A stretch of 64,000 nucleotides of DNA. Source: Streptococcus parasanguinis (GTDB lineage Bacteria > Bacillota > Bacilli > Lactobacillales > Streptococcaceae). The notes below the pieces were generated by a model. The model saw only the letters and a list, made by a program, of their open reading frames with translations, searched no databases and had not been told where the DNA came from. A program made the translations under genes and the position numbers. This document shows positions 34,837-43,298 of this stretch, one piece after another (the stretch's first letter is position 1; every line of letters starts with the position of its first letter). The stretch is taken from assembly GCF_032163505.1 (NCBI RefSeq), contig NZ_CP134147.1:214501-278500 (forward strand), written 5' to 3'.

Positions 34837-35331
34837 TTATCCAAGCGCATTGACGGCTTCGATTGCAGCGTCGTAATTTGGTTCGCTGTTGATATTTTCT
34901 AGGTATTCAACGTAAGTAACCTTGTTATCCGCATCTAAGACCAAGACAGCACGCGCAAGTAGGTGCCATTCATTGATCAAGAGGCCGTATGCTTTCCCGA
35001 AGGAATGGTCGTAGTAGTCTGAGAGCATGATGGCATTGTCGAGCCCTTCAGCAGCGCACCATTTACCTTGAGCAAAAGGAAGGTCGACAGAGACCGTCAA
35101 GACGACAGTGTCTTCCATATCCGATAAGGTTTGATTGAAGTGACGTGTTTGAGTGGAACAGATACCAGTGTCAATAGATGGGATGATGCTGAGGACTTTT
35201 TTCTTGCCAGCGAAATCAGCTAAAGATTTCTTCTCAAGAGCTGGAGTGATCAATGAAAAATCATGGGCCATTTCCCCTACTTGAAGTTGAGATCCGGTAA
35301 AGGTCACAGGGTTTCCTAAAAATGTTGCCAT
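34837..35331 (-). CDS. tpx: thiol peroxidase
   Basis: This 164-residue atypical 2-Cys peroxiredoxin reduces hydroperoxides. The peroxidatic Cys is in [15 protein letters not shown] (near residue 58) and the resolving Cys in [11 protein letters not shown] (near 92), so both are present. It is the conserved gene after the Mn2+ transporter in pneumococcus (psaD), S. gordonii and S. parasanguinis. The gap to fimA is 78 bp and a separate promoter is possible. Confidence 0.95.
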   Translation of the reverse strand: MATFLGNPVTFTGSQLQVGEMAHDFSLITPALEKKSLADFAGKKKVLSIIPSIDTGICSTQTRHFNQTLSDMEDTVVLTVSVDLPFAQGKWCAAEGLDNAIMLSDYYDHSFGKAYGLLINEWHLLARAVLVLDADNKVTYVEYLENINSEPNYDAAIEAVNALG

Positions 35332-35409
35332 AAAAAGACTCCTTTTTTGTTTTTATTGTACCGCAATACCGGTGGAGGGACCACTGATTTGTTTAGAAAT
35401 CTGAATGGT

Positions 35410-36339
35410 CTACTGACTCAATCCTTCTGCGATCTTGTCTAAGTTCCACTTCATCATGCTGTAGTAGCTATCGCCCTTTTCTCCTCCTTTGGCAATCGAG
35501 TCAGTGAAGATCTTTGCATAGATCGGGATATTGGTATCCTTAGACACAGTTTTCATAGGACGCTCATCGACACTGGATTCGACAAAGAGGGCCGGTACTT
35601 TGGTTTGCCGGAGCTTTTCTACCAGCGTTTTGATTTGGTCAGGTGTCCCTTCTTCTTCCGTATTGATTTCCCAGATATAGGCAGATGGGACGCCGTAGGC
35701 TTTGGAGAAGTACTTGAAGCAGCCTTCACTGGTTACAATCATCTTCTTCTCTTCTGGGATATTGTTGAATTTTTGTTTGGCTTCTTGGTCGAGCTTACTA
35801 AGTTTTTCAGTATAGGCTGCTAGATTTTTTTCGTAGAAGTCCTTATTTTTGGGATCTTTTGCGATCAATTGTTTGGCAATGTTTTTAGCGTAGAGGATCC
35901 CGTTTTCGAGATTGAGCCAAGCGTGAGGGTCTTCTTTTCCAGCTTGGTTTTGGCCTTCCAAGTAGATGACGTCGACTCCGTCGCTAGCTGCGAAATAGTC
36001 TTTGTTTTCAACTTTATTGGCATTTTTGACCAATTTAGTAAACCAAGCATTGCCACCGGTTTCGAGGTTGATCCCGTTGTAGAAGATGAGGTCTGCTTGC
36101 GAAGTCTTTTTGACATCTTCTGGAAGCGGTTCGTACTCGTGAGGATCTTTGCCGACAGGAACGATACTGTGCAGATCGATCTTATCCTCAGCAATATTTT
36201 TAGTTATATCTGCAAGGATTGAATTGGTGGTGACCACTTTCAATTTACCAGAAGCTCCAGAAGAAGAGCCTTTGCTACAGGCCAACAGACCAAATAAGAG
36301 CGCCACAAAGAGGGCGAGGATAGAAGCGGTTTTTTTCAT
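35410..36339 (-). CDS. fimA: manganese-binding lipoprotein FimA (PsaA/ScaA family)
   Basis: The 309-residue metal-binding receptor of a cluster-9 ABC importer delivers Mn2+ to FimB/FimC; orthologs also act as adhesins. It has a signal peptide with lipobox LLACS (Cys near residue 21), the metal ligand region [14 protein letters not shown] (His about 68), [11 protein letters not shown] (His about 140), the ligand Glu in VTSEGCFKY and the later Asp in IFTDSIA. The sequence strongly recalls S. parasanguinis FimA. It is the third gene after fimC and fimB. Confidence 0.94.
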   Translation of the reverse strand: MKKTASILALFVALLFGLLACSKGSSSGASGKLKVVTTNSILADITKNIAEDKIDLHSIVPVGKDPHEYEPLPEDVKKTSQADLIFYNGINLETGGNAWFTKLVKNANKVENKDYFAASDGVDVIYLEGQNQAGKEDPHAWLNLENGILYAKNIAKQLIAKDPKNKDFYEKNLAAYTEKLSKLDQEAKQKFNNIPEEKKMIVTSEGCFKYFSKAYGVPSAYIWEINTEEEGTPDQIKTLVEKLRQTKVPALFVESSVDERPMKTVSKDTNIPIYAKIFTDSIAKGGEKGDSYYSMMKWNLDKIAEGLSQ

Positions 36340-36350
36340 GTGTTTCTCCT

Positions 36351-37193
36351 TTAATGAGATGAAAGAGCGTGCTTATTCTTTCTCTGCTTAGGAGCGATAA
36401 AGAAGCTGATGAGAAAGAAGACAGCAGAAGTGAGGACAATACAAGACCCGACGGCGATGTTTAAGCTATAGCCAATAAAGAGTCCCAGGATGGATGCAAG
36501 AGCACCTAATCCGGATGAAAGGAGCATCATGGACCAGAGACTATTGGTATAGAGATAGGCCGTCGCAGCGGGTGTAATGAGCATGGCGACGATGAGAATG
36601 GTTCCGACACTCTGCATAGCAGTGACAGAAACCAAGGTCAAGAGCACCATAAGGAGGTAGTGATAGACCTTGACCCGGACGCCCATGGATTGAGCCAGAA
36701 CAGGATCAAAAGATGTGAGCAGTAAGGGTCGAAAGAGTAGGACAATCACCAGCAAGACCGCAGCACCAACACCGATGGTTATCCACATATCCCGGTCTTG
36801 GACGGCCAAGATATTCCCAAAGAGGATGTGGAAAAGGTCGGTGGAACTTTTAGCGACTCCAATCAGGATGACTCCTAAGGCGAGGAAAGAAGAAAAGGTA
36901 ATCCCAATTGCAGTGTCGCTCTTGATGATGGAGTTGCTCTTGATATAGGTGATAAGGACGGACGCCAGGAGGCCAAAGACAATAGCGCCAATAAAGAAAT
37001 TGATGCCCAGGATAAAGGAGAGAGCCACACCAGGAAGAACTGCGTGTGAGATAGCGTCTCCCATGAGAGACATGCCTCTTAAAATAATGAAGCATCCAAC
37101 GGCTCCAGCGACAATCCCGATGGCGATGGCTGTGATCAGGGCATTCTGTAAGAAGTGGAATTGCTGTAATCCATCGATAAATTCTGTAATCAT
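36351..37193 (-). CDS. fimB: manganese ABC transporter permease
   Basis: The 280-residue ABC-3 family permease has about eight hydrophobic segments, including [20 protein letters not shown] and [20 protein letters not shown] near the N-terminus. It forms the Mn2+ channel with FimC and FimA. Its start overlaps the end of fimC by 4 bp and fimA begins 11 bp after its stop. Confidence 0.93.
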   Translation of the reverse strand: MITEFIDGLQQFHFLQNALITAIAIGIVAGAVGCFIILRGMSLMGDAISHAVLPGVALSFILGINFFIGAIVFGLLASVLITYIKSNSIIKSDTAIGITFSSFLALGVILIGVAKSSTDLFHILFGNILAVQDRDMWITIGVGAAVLLVIVLLFRPLLLTSFDPVLAQSMGVRVKVYHYLLMVLLTLVSVTAMQSVGTILIVAMLITPAATAYLYTNSLWSMMLLSSGLGALASILGLFIGYSLNIAVGSCIVLTSAVFFLISFFIAPKQRKNKHALSSH

Positions 37194-37912
37194 CCGACGC
37201 CACCTCCTATAAAGAGTTCATGCCCATAGGCTGCATGCAGATTTTCTTTGGTAAAGGTTTCCTCTGTTTTCCCAAATGCAATCAGTTTACGATGAAGGAG
37301 GAGGACCTGGTCGAAATAAGCTGGGACCTTGCTGAGGTCGTGATGGACGATCAGAATGGTCTTGCCTTCTTGTTTCAAGGTCTGGAGGGTCTGCATGATG
37401 ATGTCTTCGCTGACAGAGTCAATCCCTGCGAAGGGCTCATCCAAAAAAATGACATCCGCTTCTTGGACCAAGCAGCGGGCGATCAGCACCCGTTGGAATT
37501 GCCCTCCTGAAAGCTGGCCGATCTGGCGATCCGCTAGATCAAGAAGATTGACAAGTTTCAAGGCATTTTCCACTTTTTGGAGATCTTCTTTGCTTTTTCT
37601 CTTGAAGATAGAAAGGTGGGGATAAAGACCCAGTGAGATGCACTCTCTCACCGTGATGGGAAAGTGGAAATCAATAGCGGATTTCTGTTCGACGTAGGCC
37701 ACCCGTTGAAGAACTTGGCTGAGATCTTTTTGATCGAGCTGGACCTTTCCCGCATGAGGGAGAAGTCCTAGCATGGCCTTGATTAGGGTTGATTTTCCAG
37801 CCCCATTGGGGCCAAGAATGCCTAGGATGGTTGGACCCTGGATGGTGAGGGAAAGATCCTCCAAGGCCAGTGTTTGCTGGTAAGCAACACTGAGATGTTC
37901 AATTTGAATCAT
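37190..37912 (-). CDS. fimC: manganese ABC transporter ATP-binding protein
   Basis: The 240-residue ATPase has Walker [10 protein letters not shown] (residues 35-43), Q-loop VEQKSAIDF, signature [12 protein letters not shown], Walker [13 protein letters not shown] and switch His in IVHHDLS. It is the first gene of the fim operon. Two ScaR-type operators overlap its promoters, so expression should rise when Mn2+ is low. AAAGGAG is placed before the ATG. Confidence 0.94.
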   Translation of the reverse strand: MIQIEHLSVAYQQTLALEDLSLTIQGPTILGILGPNGAGKSTLIKAMLGLLPHAGKVQLDQKDLSQVLQRVAYVEQKSAIDFHFPITVRECISLGLYPHLSIFKRKSKEDLQKVENALKLVNLLDLADRQIGQLSGGQFQRVLIARCLVQEADVIFLDEPFAGIDSVSEDIIMQTLQTLKQEGKTILIVHHDLSKVPAYFDQVLLLHRKLIAFGKTEETFTKENLHAAYGHELFIGGGVG

Positions 37913-37932
37913 GATTTTGCTCCTTTACCATT

Positions 37933-38026
37933 AATATACATGAATAAAAAAATTAAGTCAAGTTAATTTTTGAAATAATTATACACGAATAAAAAGTTAA
38001 GTCAAGTTAATTTTTAAAATAATTCA
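37933..38026 (-). promoter_or_regulatory. two tandem fim promoters, each overlapping a ScaR/MntR operator
   Basis: Two direct repeats of about 40 bp (37942-37981 and 37987-38026, period 45 bp) each contain the dyad TTAA-GTCAAG-TTAA, the core of the known S. gordonii ScaR operator. Each repeat also supplies a minus-strand promoter. P1 has TTGACT (38005-38000) and TATAAT (37983-37978), 16 bp apart; P2 has TTGACT (37961-37956) and TATATT (37938-37933), 17 bp apart. Each operator covers a -35 box. The divergent pepO promoter lies just to the right and may be affected. Confidence 0.8.
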
Positions 38027-38104
38027 ACTTAAATCTCTTGAAATCATTGAAAAAAGTTCCTATTTTTGATAAGGTTATTACAAAAGAATGAAAGCGAGAA
38101 GATC

Positions 38105-40000
38105 ATGGTACGTTTACAAGATGATTTTTATGATTACGTCAATGGGGCATGGGCTGAGACAGCTGTGATTCCAGATGACAAACCGTCAACCGGTGGTTTT
38201 ATGGACTTGATCCAAGATATCGAAAACTTGATGTTGGATATTACCGGAAAATGGCAAAGAGGAGAAGAATTGCCTGAAGATAGCATTCTGCAAAACTTTG
38301 TCAAATACCACAAAATGGTGGCAGATTTTGATGCACGGGAAGCAGCTGGTGTGGCTCCAGCTATGCCCTTGATCAACGAAATCAAGGCCTTATCTTCCTT
38401 TGAAGACTATACCAGCAAGTTGGGCACCTATGAGCTAGCTGGCAAACCAAATCTCTTGCCATTTAGCGTGTCACCAGACTTTATGAATGCCCAAATGAAT
38501 GTCTTGTGGGGAGAAGCACTCGGTTTGATTTTGCCTGATACAACCTACTATGAAGAAGACAATGAAAAAGGACCAGAGTTATTAGCTGTTTGGCGTCAAA
38601 TGGTTGAAAAACTCTTGGCAAAATTCGATTTCTCAGAGGAAGAAATCAAAGATATCCTAGATAAGGTCATTGCGGCTGATGCAGAATTGGCCAAATATGT
38701 CTTGTCAAACGAAGAAAAATCAGAGTACAACAAACTCTACCATCCTTATGAATGGGCAGATTTCAAGGCCTTGGTTCCAGAATTGCCACTCGATACTTTC
38801 TTTACAGAAGTGATCGGACAAACGCCAGATACTATCATCGTGCCAGAAGAGCGTTTCTGGAAGGAATTCGCACCAACATTCTACTCAGCAGCCAACTGGG
38901 AAACCCTTCATGCTAAATTGAAACTCGGCGCAGCTCTTTCTTGGACTTCCTTCTTGACCGAAGAAATCCGTGTCCTGTCTGGTGAATATGGACGGACCAT
39001 CACAGGGACACCAGAAGCACGTCCGAAAGAAAAGGCAGCTTTGGCTTTGGCAGAAGGACCTTATAGCCAAGCGCTTGGGCTCTGGTATGCGGGCGAAAAG
39101 TTCTCACCAGAAGCAAAAGCAGATGTAGAGCACAAAGTAGCGACCATGATTGAGGTCTACAAGGATCGTCTTGAAAAAGCAGACTGGCTCGCTCCTGAAA
39201 CCCGCGAAAAAGCCATTGTCAAACTCAATGTCATCACACCGCATATCGGCTACCCTGAAAAATTACCAGAAACATACGCCAAAAAGATCATCGACGAGAG
39301 CAAAAACTTGGTAGAAAATGCCCAAAAATTGGCTCAAATTTCCATTGCCCATACTTGGAGCAAGTGGAACCAACCAGTCGATCGGAGCGAATGGCACATG
39401 CCAGCTAATATGGTCAATGCCTACTATGATCCGCAACAAAACCAAATCGTCTTCCCAGCAGCGATTTTACAAGCACCTTTCTATGACCTTCACCAATCAT
39501 CATCAGCCAACTACGGCGGAATCGGTGCAGTCATTGCCCATGAAATCTCCCACGCCTTTGACACCAATGGAGCATCCTTTGATGAGCACGGTAGCTTGAA
39601 AGACTGGTGGAAGCCAGAAGATTACGAAGCCTTTACCGCTCGGACTCAAAAAGTCATCGATCAGTTTGAAGGACAAGACTCTTACGGTGCCAAGATCAAC
39701 GGGAAATTGACCGTTTCTGAAAACGTAGCAGACCTCGGTGGTATCGCTGCAGCCCTTGAAGCCGCTAAGAAAGAGGAAGATTTCTCAGCAGAAGAATTCT
39801 TCACCAACTTTGCTCGCATCTGGCGCATGAAAGCTCGGACAGAGTACATGCAACTCCTCGCAAGTGTCGATGTCCACGCACCAGGAAAACTCCGCACCAA
39901 TGTCCAATTACCAAACTTTGACGAATTCTTTGAAACCTTTGATGTCAAAGAAGGCGACGGCATGTGGCGCGCACCAGAAGATCGTGTGATCATTTGGTAA
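38105..40000 (+). CDS. pepO: neprilysin-like endopeptidase PepO (M13)
   Basis: The 631-residue zinc metallo-endopeptidase cleaves oligopeptides. The zinc motif is in IAHEISHAFDTNG (His479, Glu480, His483) and the third ligand in ENVADLGG, with substrate-binding NAYYDPQQNQIVFPA preceding. I start it at ATG 38105 (MVRLQDDFYDYVNG), which gives the usual family length; an in-frame ATG at 38066 lies in the promoter area. There is no signal peptide, yet PepO is found extracellularly in some streptococci. It is divergent from fimC, as in S. gordonii and S. parasanguinis. Confidence 0.95.
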   Translation: MVRLQDDFYDYVNGAWAETAVIPDDKPSTGGFMDLIQDIENLMLDITGKWQRGEELPEDSILQNFVKYHKMVADFDAREAAGVAPAMPLINEIKALSSFEDYTSKLGTYELAGKPNLLPFSVSPDFMNAQMNVLWGEALGLILPDTTYYEEDNEKGPELLAVWRQMVEKLLAKFDFSEEEIKDILDKVIAADAELAKYVLSNEEKSEYNKLYHPYEWADFKALVPELPLDTFFTEVIGQTPDTIIVPEERFWKEFAPTFYSAANWETLHAKLKLGAALSWTSFLTEEIRVLSGEYGRTITGTPEARPKEKAALALAEGPYSQALGLWYAGEKFSPEAKADVEHKVATMIEVYKDRLEKADWLAPETREKAIVKLNVITPHIGYPEKLPETYAKKIIDESKNLVENAQKLAQISIAHTWSKWNQPVDRSEWHMPANMVNAYYDPQQNQIVFPAAILQAPFYDLHQSSSANYGGIGAVIAHEISHAFDTNGASFDEHGSLKDWWKPEDYEAFTARTQKVIDQFEGQDSYGAKINGKLTVSENVADLGGIAAALEAAKKEEDFSAEEFFTNFARIWRMKARTEYMQLLASVDVHAPGKLRTNVQLPNFDEFFETFDVKEGDGMWRAPEDRVIIW

Positions 40001-40040
40001 ATCAAGATACTAAGCCCGTAAAAAAAGCGAGAAGAAAATA

Positions 40041-40087
40041 GGAGATTGACCATGTGGGCCATGCCCACCAGGCAATCTCTCTTTTTC
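40041..40087 (+). terminator. terminator after pepO
   Basis: GAGATTG pairs with CAATCTC, with an inner TGGGC/GCCCA hairpin, followed by CTTTTT. Confidence 0.7.
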
Positions 40088-40200
40088 TCGACGCTTTTAG
40101 GGCGAGTTCAATTTCGCGATACTAGTTTTGTTGATCAAAGGAAGTAGTCTCAACTTCAGTTAAGCGATTGATTTTCTTGATTGCTCGTGAAAAAAATAAA

Positions 40201-40250
40201 AATCCCCAGAGTTAAGTTTCAACCTACTGAAACTAGCTTTGGGGATTTTT
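40201..40250 (+). terminator. second terminator in the pepO-gldA gap
   Basis: AATCCCCA pairs with TGGGGATT, with inner TTTCA/TGAAA, followed by T residues; A-rich on the left, so it may work both ways. The rest of the gap (40001-40402) holds no gene, only a promoter-like AT-rich stretch before gldA. Confidence 0.75.
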
Positions 40251-40402
40251 GATAATAAGATACATCAAATAAAAATGAAACGCTTCCAATGACTGCGTGA
40301 ACAGATAAATTTAATTGATTGGAGCCTTGTATAATTCTTTGAATTTCATAGAAATAAATGCTACTATGGGTGTGAACTAAATAAATTTTAAAGGAGCAGA
40401 CT

Positions 40403-41494
40403 ATGAGAAATTTTGCAAGTCCGTCACGTTACATTCAAGGGGAAAATGCCTTGTTTGAAAATGCGCAATCTATTTCAGAATTAGGGACTCACCCTGTTTT
40501 ACTATGTGATTCAGTGGTTTATGATATCGTAGGGAAACGTTTTGAAGAATACCTTGGTCAAAATGGGCTTACGGTTTTGCCAGTCTTCTTTAATGGAGAA
40601 GCTTCTGACAACGAAATCAATCGTGTGGTTAGTCTGGCAGAAGAAAATGGCTGTGATTTGGTCATTGGACTTGGTGGAGGAAAGACCATCGATAGTGCAA
40701 AAGCTATTGCTGATCTTCTAAAATCACCAGTTGTGATTGCTCCGACCATCGCCTCTACAGATGCTCCCGTTTCCGCCTTGTCGGTTATCTATACGGATGA
40801 GGGTGCCTTTGAGCGCTATATCTTCTATTCTAAGAACCCAGAATTGGTCTTGGTGGATAGCAAAGTCATCTCTCAAGCACCAAAACGTTTGCTCGCTTCT
40901 GGAATCGCAGATGGATTAGCGACTTGGGTCGAAGCGCGTGCGGTAATGCAAGCCAATGGAAAAACCATGTTGGGTCAACGACAAACCTTAGCGGGTGTCG
41001 CCATTGCACAACGTTGTGAAGAAACCTTATTTGCTGATGGACTCCAAGCCATGGCTGCTTGTGAAGCCAAAGTCGTAACCCCTGCTCTTGAAAACATCAT
41101 TGAAGCCAATACCCTTCTTAGTGGTATTGGGTTTGAAAGTGGTGGGTTAGCAGCTGCCCATGCCATCCATAATGGCTTTACAGCCCTTACTGGGGACATC
41201 CACCATTTGACTCACGGTGAAAAAGTAGCCTACGGAACGTTAGTTCAATTGTTCTTAGAAAACCGTCCGAAGGAAGAATTGAATAAATACATTCGTTTCT
41301 ATCAACAAATCGGTATGCCAACCACTCTGAAAGAAATGCATCTTGAAACTGCAAGTTATGAAGATCTTCTCAAGGTTGGCCAACAGGCCACCATCGAAGG
41401 AGAAACCATCCATCAAATGCCATTTGAAGTGAAGGCTTCTGATATTGCCCAAGCCATCGTAGCAGTAGATGCCTACGTTCAAGGTTTAGACTAA
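40403..41494 (+). CDS. gldA: glycerol dehydrogenase
   Basis: This 363-residue iron/zinc-type NAD-dependent alcohol dehydrogenase converts glycerol and dihydroxyacetone. NAD binding is marked by GLGGGKTIDSAKAIAD (about residues 93-108) and PTIASTDAPVSALSVIY. The metal ligands are Asp in ASGIADGLATWVEA, His in AAHAIHNGF and His in HHLTHGEKVAYG. AAAGGAG precedes the ATG. No glycerol uptake or dihydroxyacetone kinase genes are adjacent. Confidence 0.93.
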   Translation: MRNFASPSRYIQGENALFENAQSISELGTHPVLLCDSVVYDIVGKRFEEYLGQNGLTVLPVFFNGEASDNEINRVVSLAEENGCDLVIGLGGGKTIDSAKAIADLLKSPVVIAPTIASTDAPVSALSVIYTDEGAFERYIFYSKNPELVLVDSKVISQAPKRLLASGIADGLATWVEARAVMQANGKTMLGQRQTLAGVAIAQRCEETLFADGLQAMAACEAKVVTPALENIIEANTLLSGIGFESGGLAAAHAIHNGFTALTGDIHHLTHGEKVAYGTLVQLFLENRPKEELNKYIRFYQQIGMPTTLKEMHLETASYEDLLKVGQQATIEGETIHQMPFEVKASDIAQAIVAVDAYVQGLD

Positions 41495-41607
41495 ATCAAT
41501 ATCTGTCATTCACAGATAATGTAGACAAACTGATTTTTTACATCAAACAAACTAATGGATGCCTAAAAAATTAAAATTAGATACTTTTTAAGGCTCATTA
41601 AAAAATG

Positions 41608-41753
41608 CTTAGGAACTTTCCGCCGTGAGAAAAGTGCTAGAAACACGATTGTTTCTAGCACTCGGGAGTTTTGGAACTTTAGGTCCAAAACTAAGTCATG
41701 GAACTTCTTCGAAGTTCGCTGACGTCCGTACTCACCTAAGGAAAGTTTCTAAG
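41608..41753 (+). other. cloverleaf-like structured intergenic element
   Basis: An outer stem (41608-41621 CTTAGGAACTTTCC with 41740-41753 GGAAAGTTTCTAAG, one mismatch) and an inner GTGAG/CTCAC pair enclose three hairpins. These are a 12-13 bp stem (41632-41644 with 41651-41662), AGTTTTGGA/TCCAAAACT (41667-41675 with 41684-41692) and GAACTTC/GAAGTTC (41701-41717). The remaining gap 41495-41607 shows nothing. It is not a tRNA, because there is no acceptor or anticodon pattern. Confidence 0.65.
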
Positions 41754-41772
41754 ATGACTTTGTCGACAAACC

Positions 41773-41811
41773 AAGAACTCCCATACCTTATGGTAATGGG
41801 AGTTCTTTTTC
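41773..41811. terminator. bidirectional terminator between gldA and the dacA-like gene
   Basis: AGAACTCCCAT pairs with ATGGGAGTTCT, followed by T residues on the plus strand and preceded by CCAA on the other side. Confidence 0.82.
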
Positions 41812-43124
41812 TATTTTCTTCTTTTTGGATCGGTTTGTTTAAAGATCAGGTATAAAATTCCGGCAGGCAGGAAGCAGAAGAGCCACATAACATCGAGTCC
41901 CTTGCTTTTACTGCTAGAGGTCGTTGTTTTAGACTCACTTACGGCCACTCCCGCTTTAATACTTGGAGATACCTGTTGCAAGCCGTTCTGAACGACTAGG
42001 CGGTTGTCTTCCAGTTTAAGGGCTGGCTTCGTCCCCTTCTTAACGGTCGCATAGAAGTCTTGCTTCAAGTGAATTGTCTTCCCGTCGATGGTATGATCGC
42101 CTGCAGAAAGGATTTTTTTATACTGGTAGTCTGCGAACATTTTCTCAGCCAAGGTATTCCCGATTTGATTGCGGTAACTTTCGGCGATCTCGACATCGTA
42201 GTTTCCAACCCCCAAAATGACTTCGATAATCCGCTGTTTCCCCCGCTTGGTTGTCGCGGTGTAGTTGTAGTCAGCAGTCGGGCTGGATCCAGTTTTGAGT
42301 CCATCTGTTCCTTTAAGGGCGAACTTTCCACCTTCGAGGGAAGTATTGTAGTTATCATAGCTTTGCTCGTAGGGGGTACCTTCCATGATGGTAGTATGAG
42401 CTTGCTTGGTGTATTCCAACATTTCTGGCAGGTCGTTTACGATGTGATAAGCCAGAATAGACATGTCCCGCGCTGTAATTTCGTTATTGGCATTGACATC
42501 GTAGCGCTGAGGATTGTAGTAGCCCTGAAGGACCGAAATCATCGCCCCATTTGGATTGTGCCATTTTGTATGGCTCATCCCCATTTCTTGTGCGTACTGA
42601 TTCATTAAGTCCAAAAACTTATCGGGATCATTGTCAGTGACGGCGTTGGCGAGCATAATCACGGCCGCACTAGAAGATGGAACAAAGAGCATCTTGATCA
42701 ATTCAGATACCTTGTAGTCAACACCAGCTACAATAGGTGAGTTACTTAACAGATTGTTTTCCGAGATGGCTTGGTCTGCCTCTGTTGCTGTGACCACGGT
42801 ATCATATTTGATCTTGCCTTCCTTAAGGGCCCGAAAGACCACATAGGCACTCATGAGTTTGGCCATGCTTCCGGAGTCCCGGACCGTGTCGATATTGTCT
42901 CCGTACAAAATGGCTCCAGTATTGGCGTCGATGACGATGTCAGCCTTAGGCTTGTAAAAATCGTCCAATACCAGTCCAGCATCAGCTGCGATTTTCATGA
43001 CATCTTCTTGCTGGTAGATGTCGTCCGCAAAGGCAGTGGAAATAGGGCCTAATGTCAAGACTCCTACAAGGAGGGACAAGAGGCTGTGTTTTAGTCGTTT
43101 GTGTAAATGTCTCACATAATTCAT
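41811..43124 (-). CDS. D-alanyl-D-alanine carboxypeptidase-like protein (S11, DacA family)
   Basis: This 437-residue penicillin-binding-protein-like enzyme trims peptidoglycan stem peptides. It has a signal peptide (to about residue 33), the acyl-Ser motif SMAK (86-89), KTGS (LKTGSSPTADYN), a C-terminal PBP5-type beta domain and a final membrane anchor (MWLFCFLPAGILYLIF) with a basic tail. The middle motif, normally SxN, reads SSS at 150-152. I chose ATG 43124, because an ATG at 43133 lies inside the -10 box TATAAT (43137-43132); RNA would start at or next to the chosen ATG. Confidence 0.85.
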   Translation of the reverse strand: MNYVRHLHKRLKHSLLSLLVGVLTLGPISTAFADDIYQQEDVMKIAADAGLVLDDFYKPKADIVIDANTGAILYGDNIDTVRDSGSMAKLMSAYVVFRALKEGKIKYDTVVTATEADQAISENNLLSNSPIVAGVDYKVSELIKMLFVPSSSAAVIMLANAVTDNDPDKFLDLMNQYAQEMGMSHTKWHNPNGAMISVLQGYYNPQRYDVNANNEITARDMSILAYHIVNDLPEMLEYTKQAHTTIMEGTPYEQSYDNYNTSLEGGKFALKGTDGLKTGSSPTADYNYTATTKRGKQRIIEVILGVGNYDVEIAESYRNQIGNTLAEKMFADYQYKKILSAGDHTIDGKTIHLKQDFYATVKKGTKPALKLEDNRLVVQNGLQQVSPSIKAGVAVSESKTTTSSSKSKGLDVMWLFCFLPAGILYLIFKQTDPKRRK

Positions 43125-43140
43125 AGATTCCATTATATCA
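43125..43140 (-). promoter_or_regulatory. extended -10 promoter of the dacA-like gene (leaderless)
   Basis: On the minus strand TGATATAAT forms an extended -10 element. Seven bases (GGAATCT) separate TATAAT from the ATG at 43124, the same geometry as at 1457-1470. No Shine-Dalgarno sequence can fit between them. Confidence 0.6.
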
Positions 43141-43221
43141 TACAGGCCAGGGATTCAACTTGAAAAAATTTTAGAAAAAGTAGAAATTGAAAAAATAAAG
43201 GAAAAATAGAATAATTTCGCA

Positions 43222-43258
43222 GTAAAAGCGTTTACATTTCCCTAGAAAGTGCTATAAT
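43222..43258 (+). promoter_or_regulatory. promoter of the peptide-binding lipoprotein with cre site
   Basis: The palindrome GTAAAAGCGTTTAC (43222-43235) matches the CcpA cre consensus with one mismatch and overlaps the -35 box TTTACA (43231-43236). TATAAT lies at 43253-43258, 16 bp further. This layout predicts repression by CcpA in rich sugar. Confidence 0.7.
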
Positions 43259-43298
43259 TTAAATTGAGTATAACATTTTTTACAATGAGGTGATTTAT

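Noticed and set aside
40280..40296. cre-like GAAACGCTTCCA before gldA
   Set aside because: It needs a one-base gap or two mismatches to fit the CcpA consensus, so I do not call it.
41608..41753. tRNA or tmRNA reading of the cloverleaf
   Set aside because: There is no GTTCGA T-loop, no anticodon-like loop and no tag-peptide frame; the arms are too long.
42060..42608. 182-codon plus-strand open frame inside the dacA-like gene
   Set aside because: It lies opposite a gene with intact SMAK and KTGS motifs, shows no ribosome site and encodes no domain.
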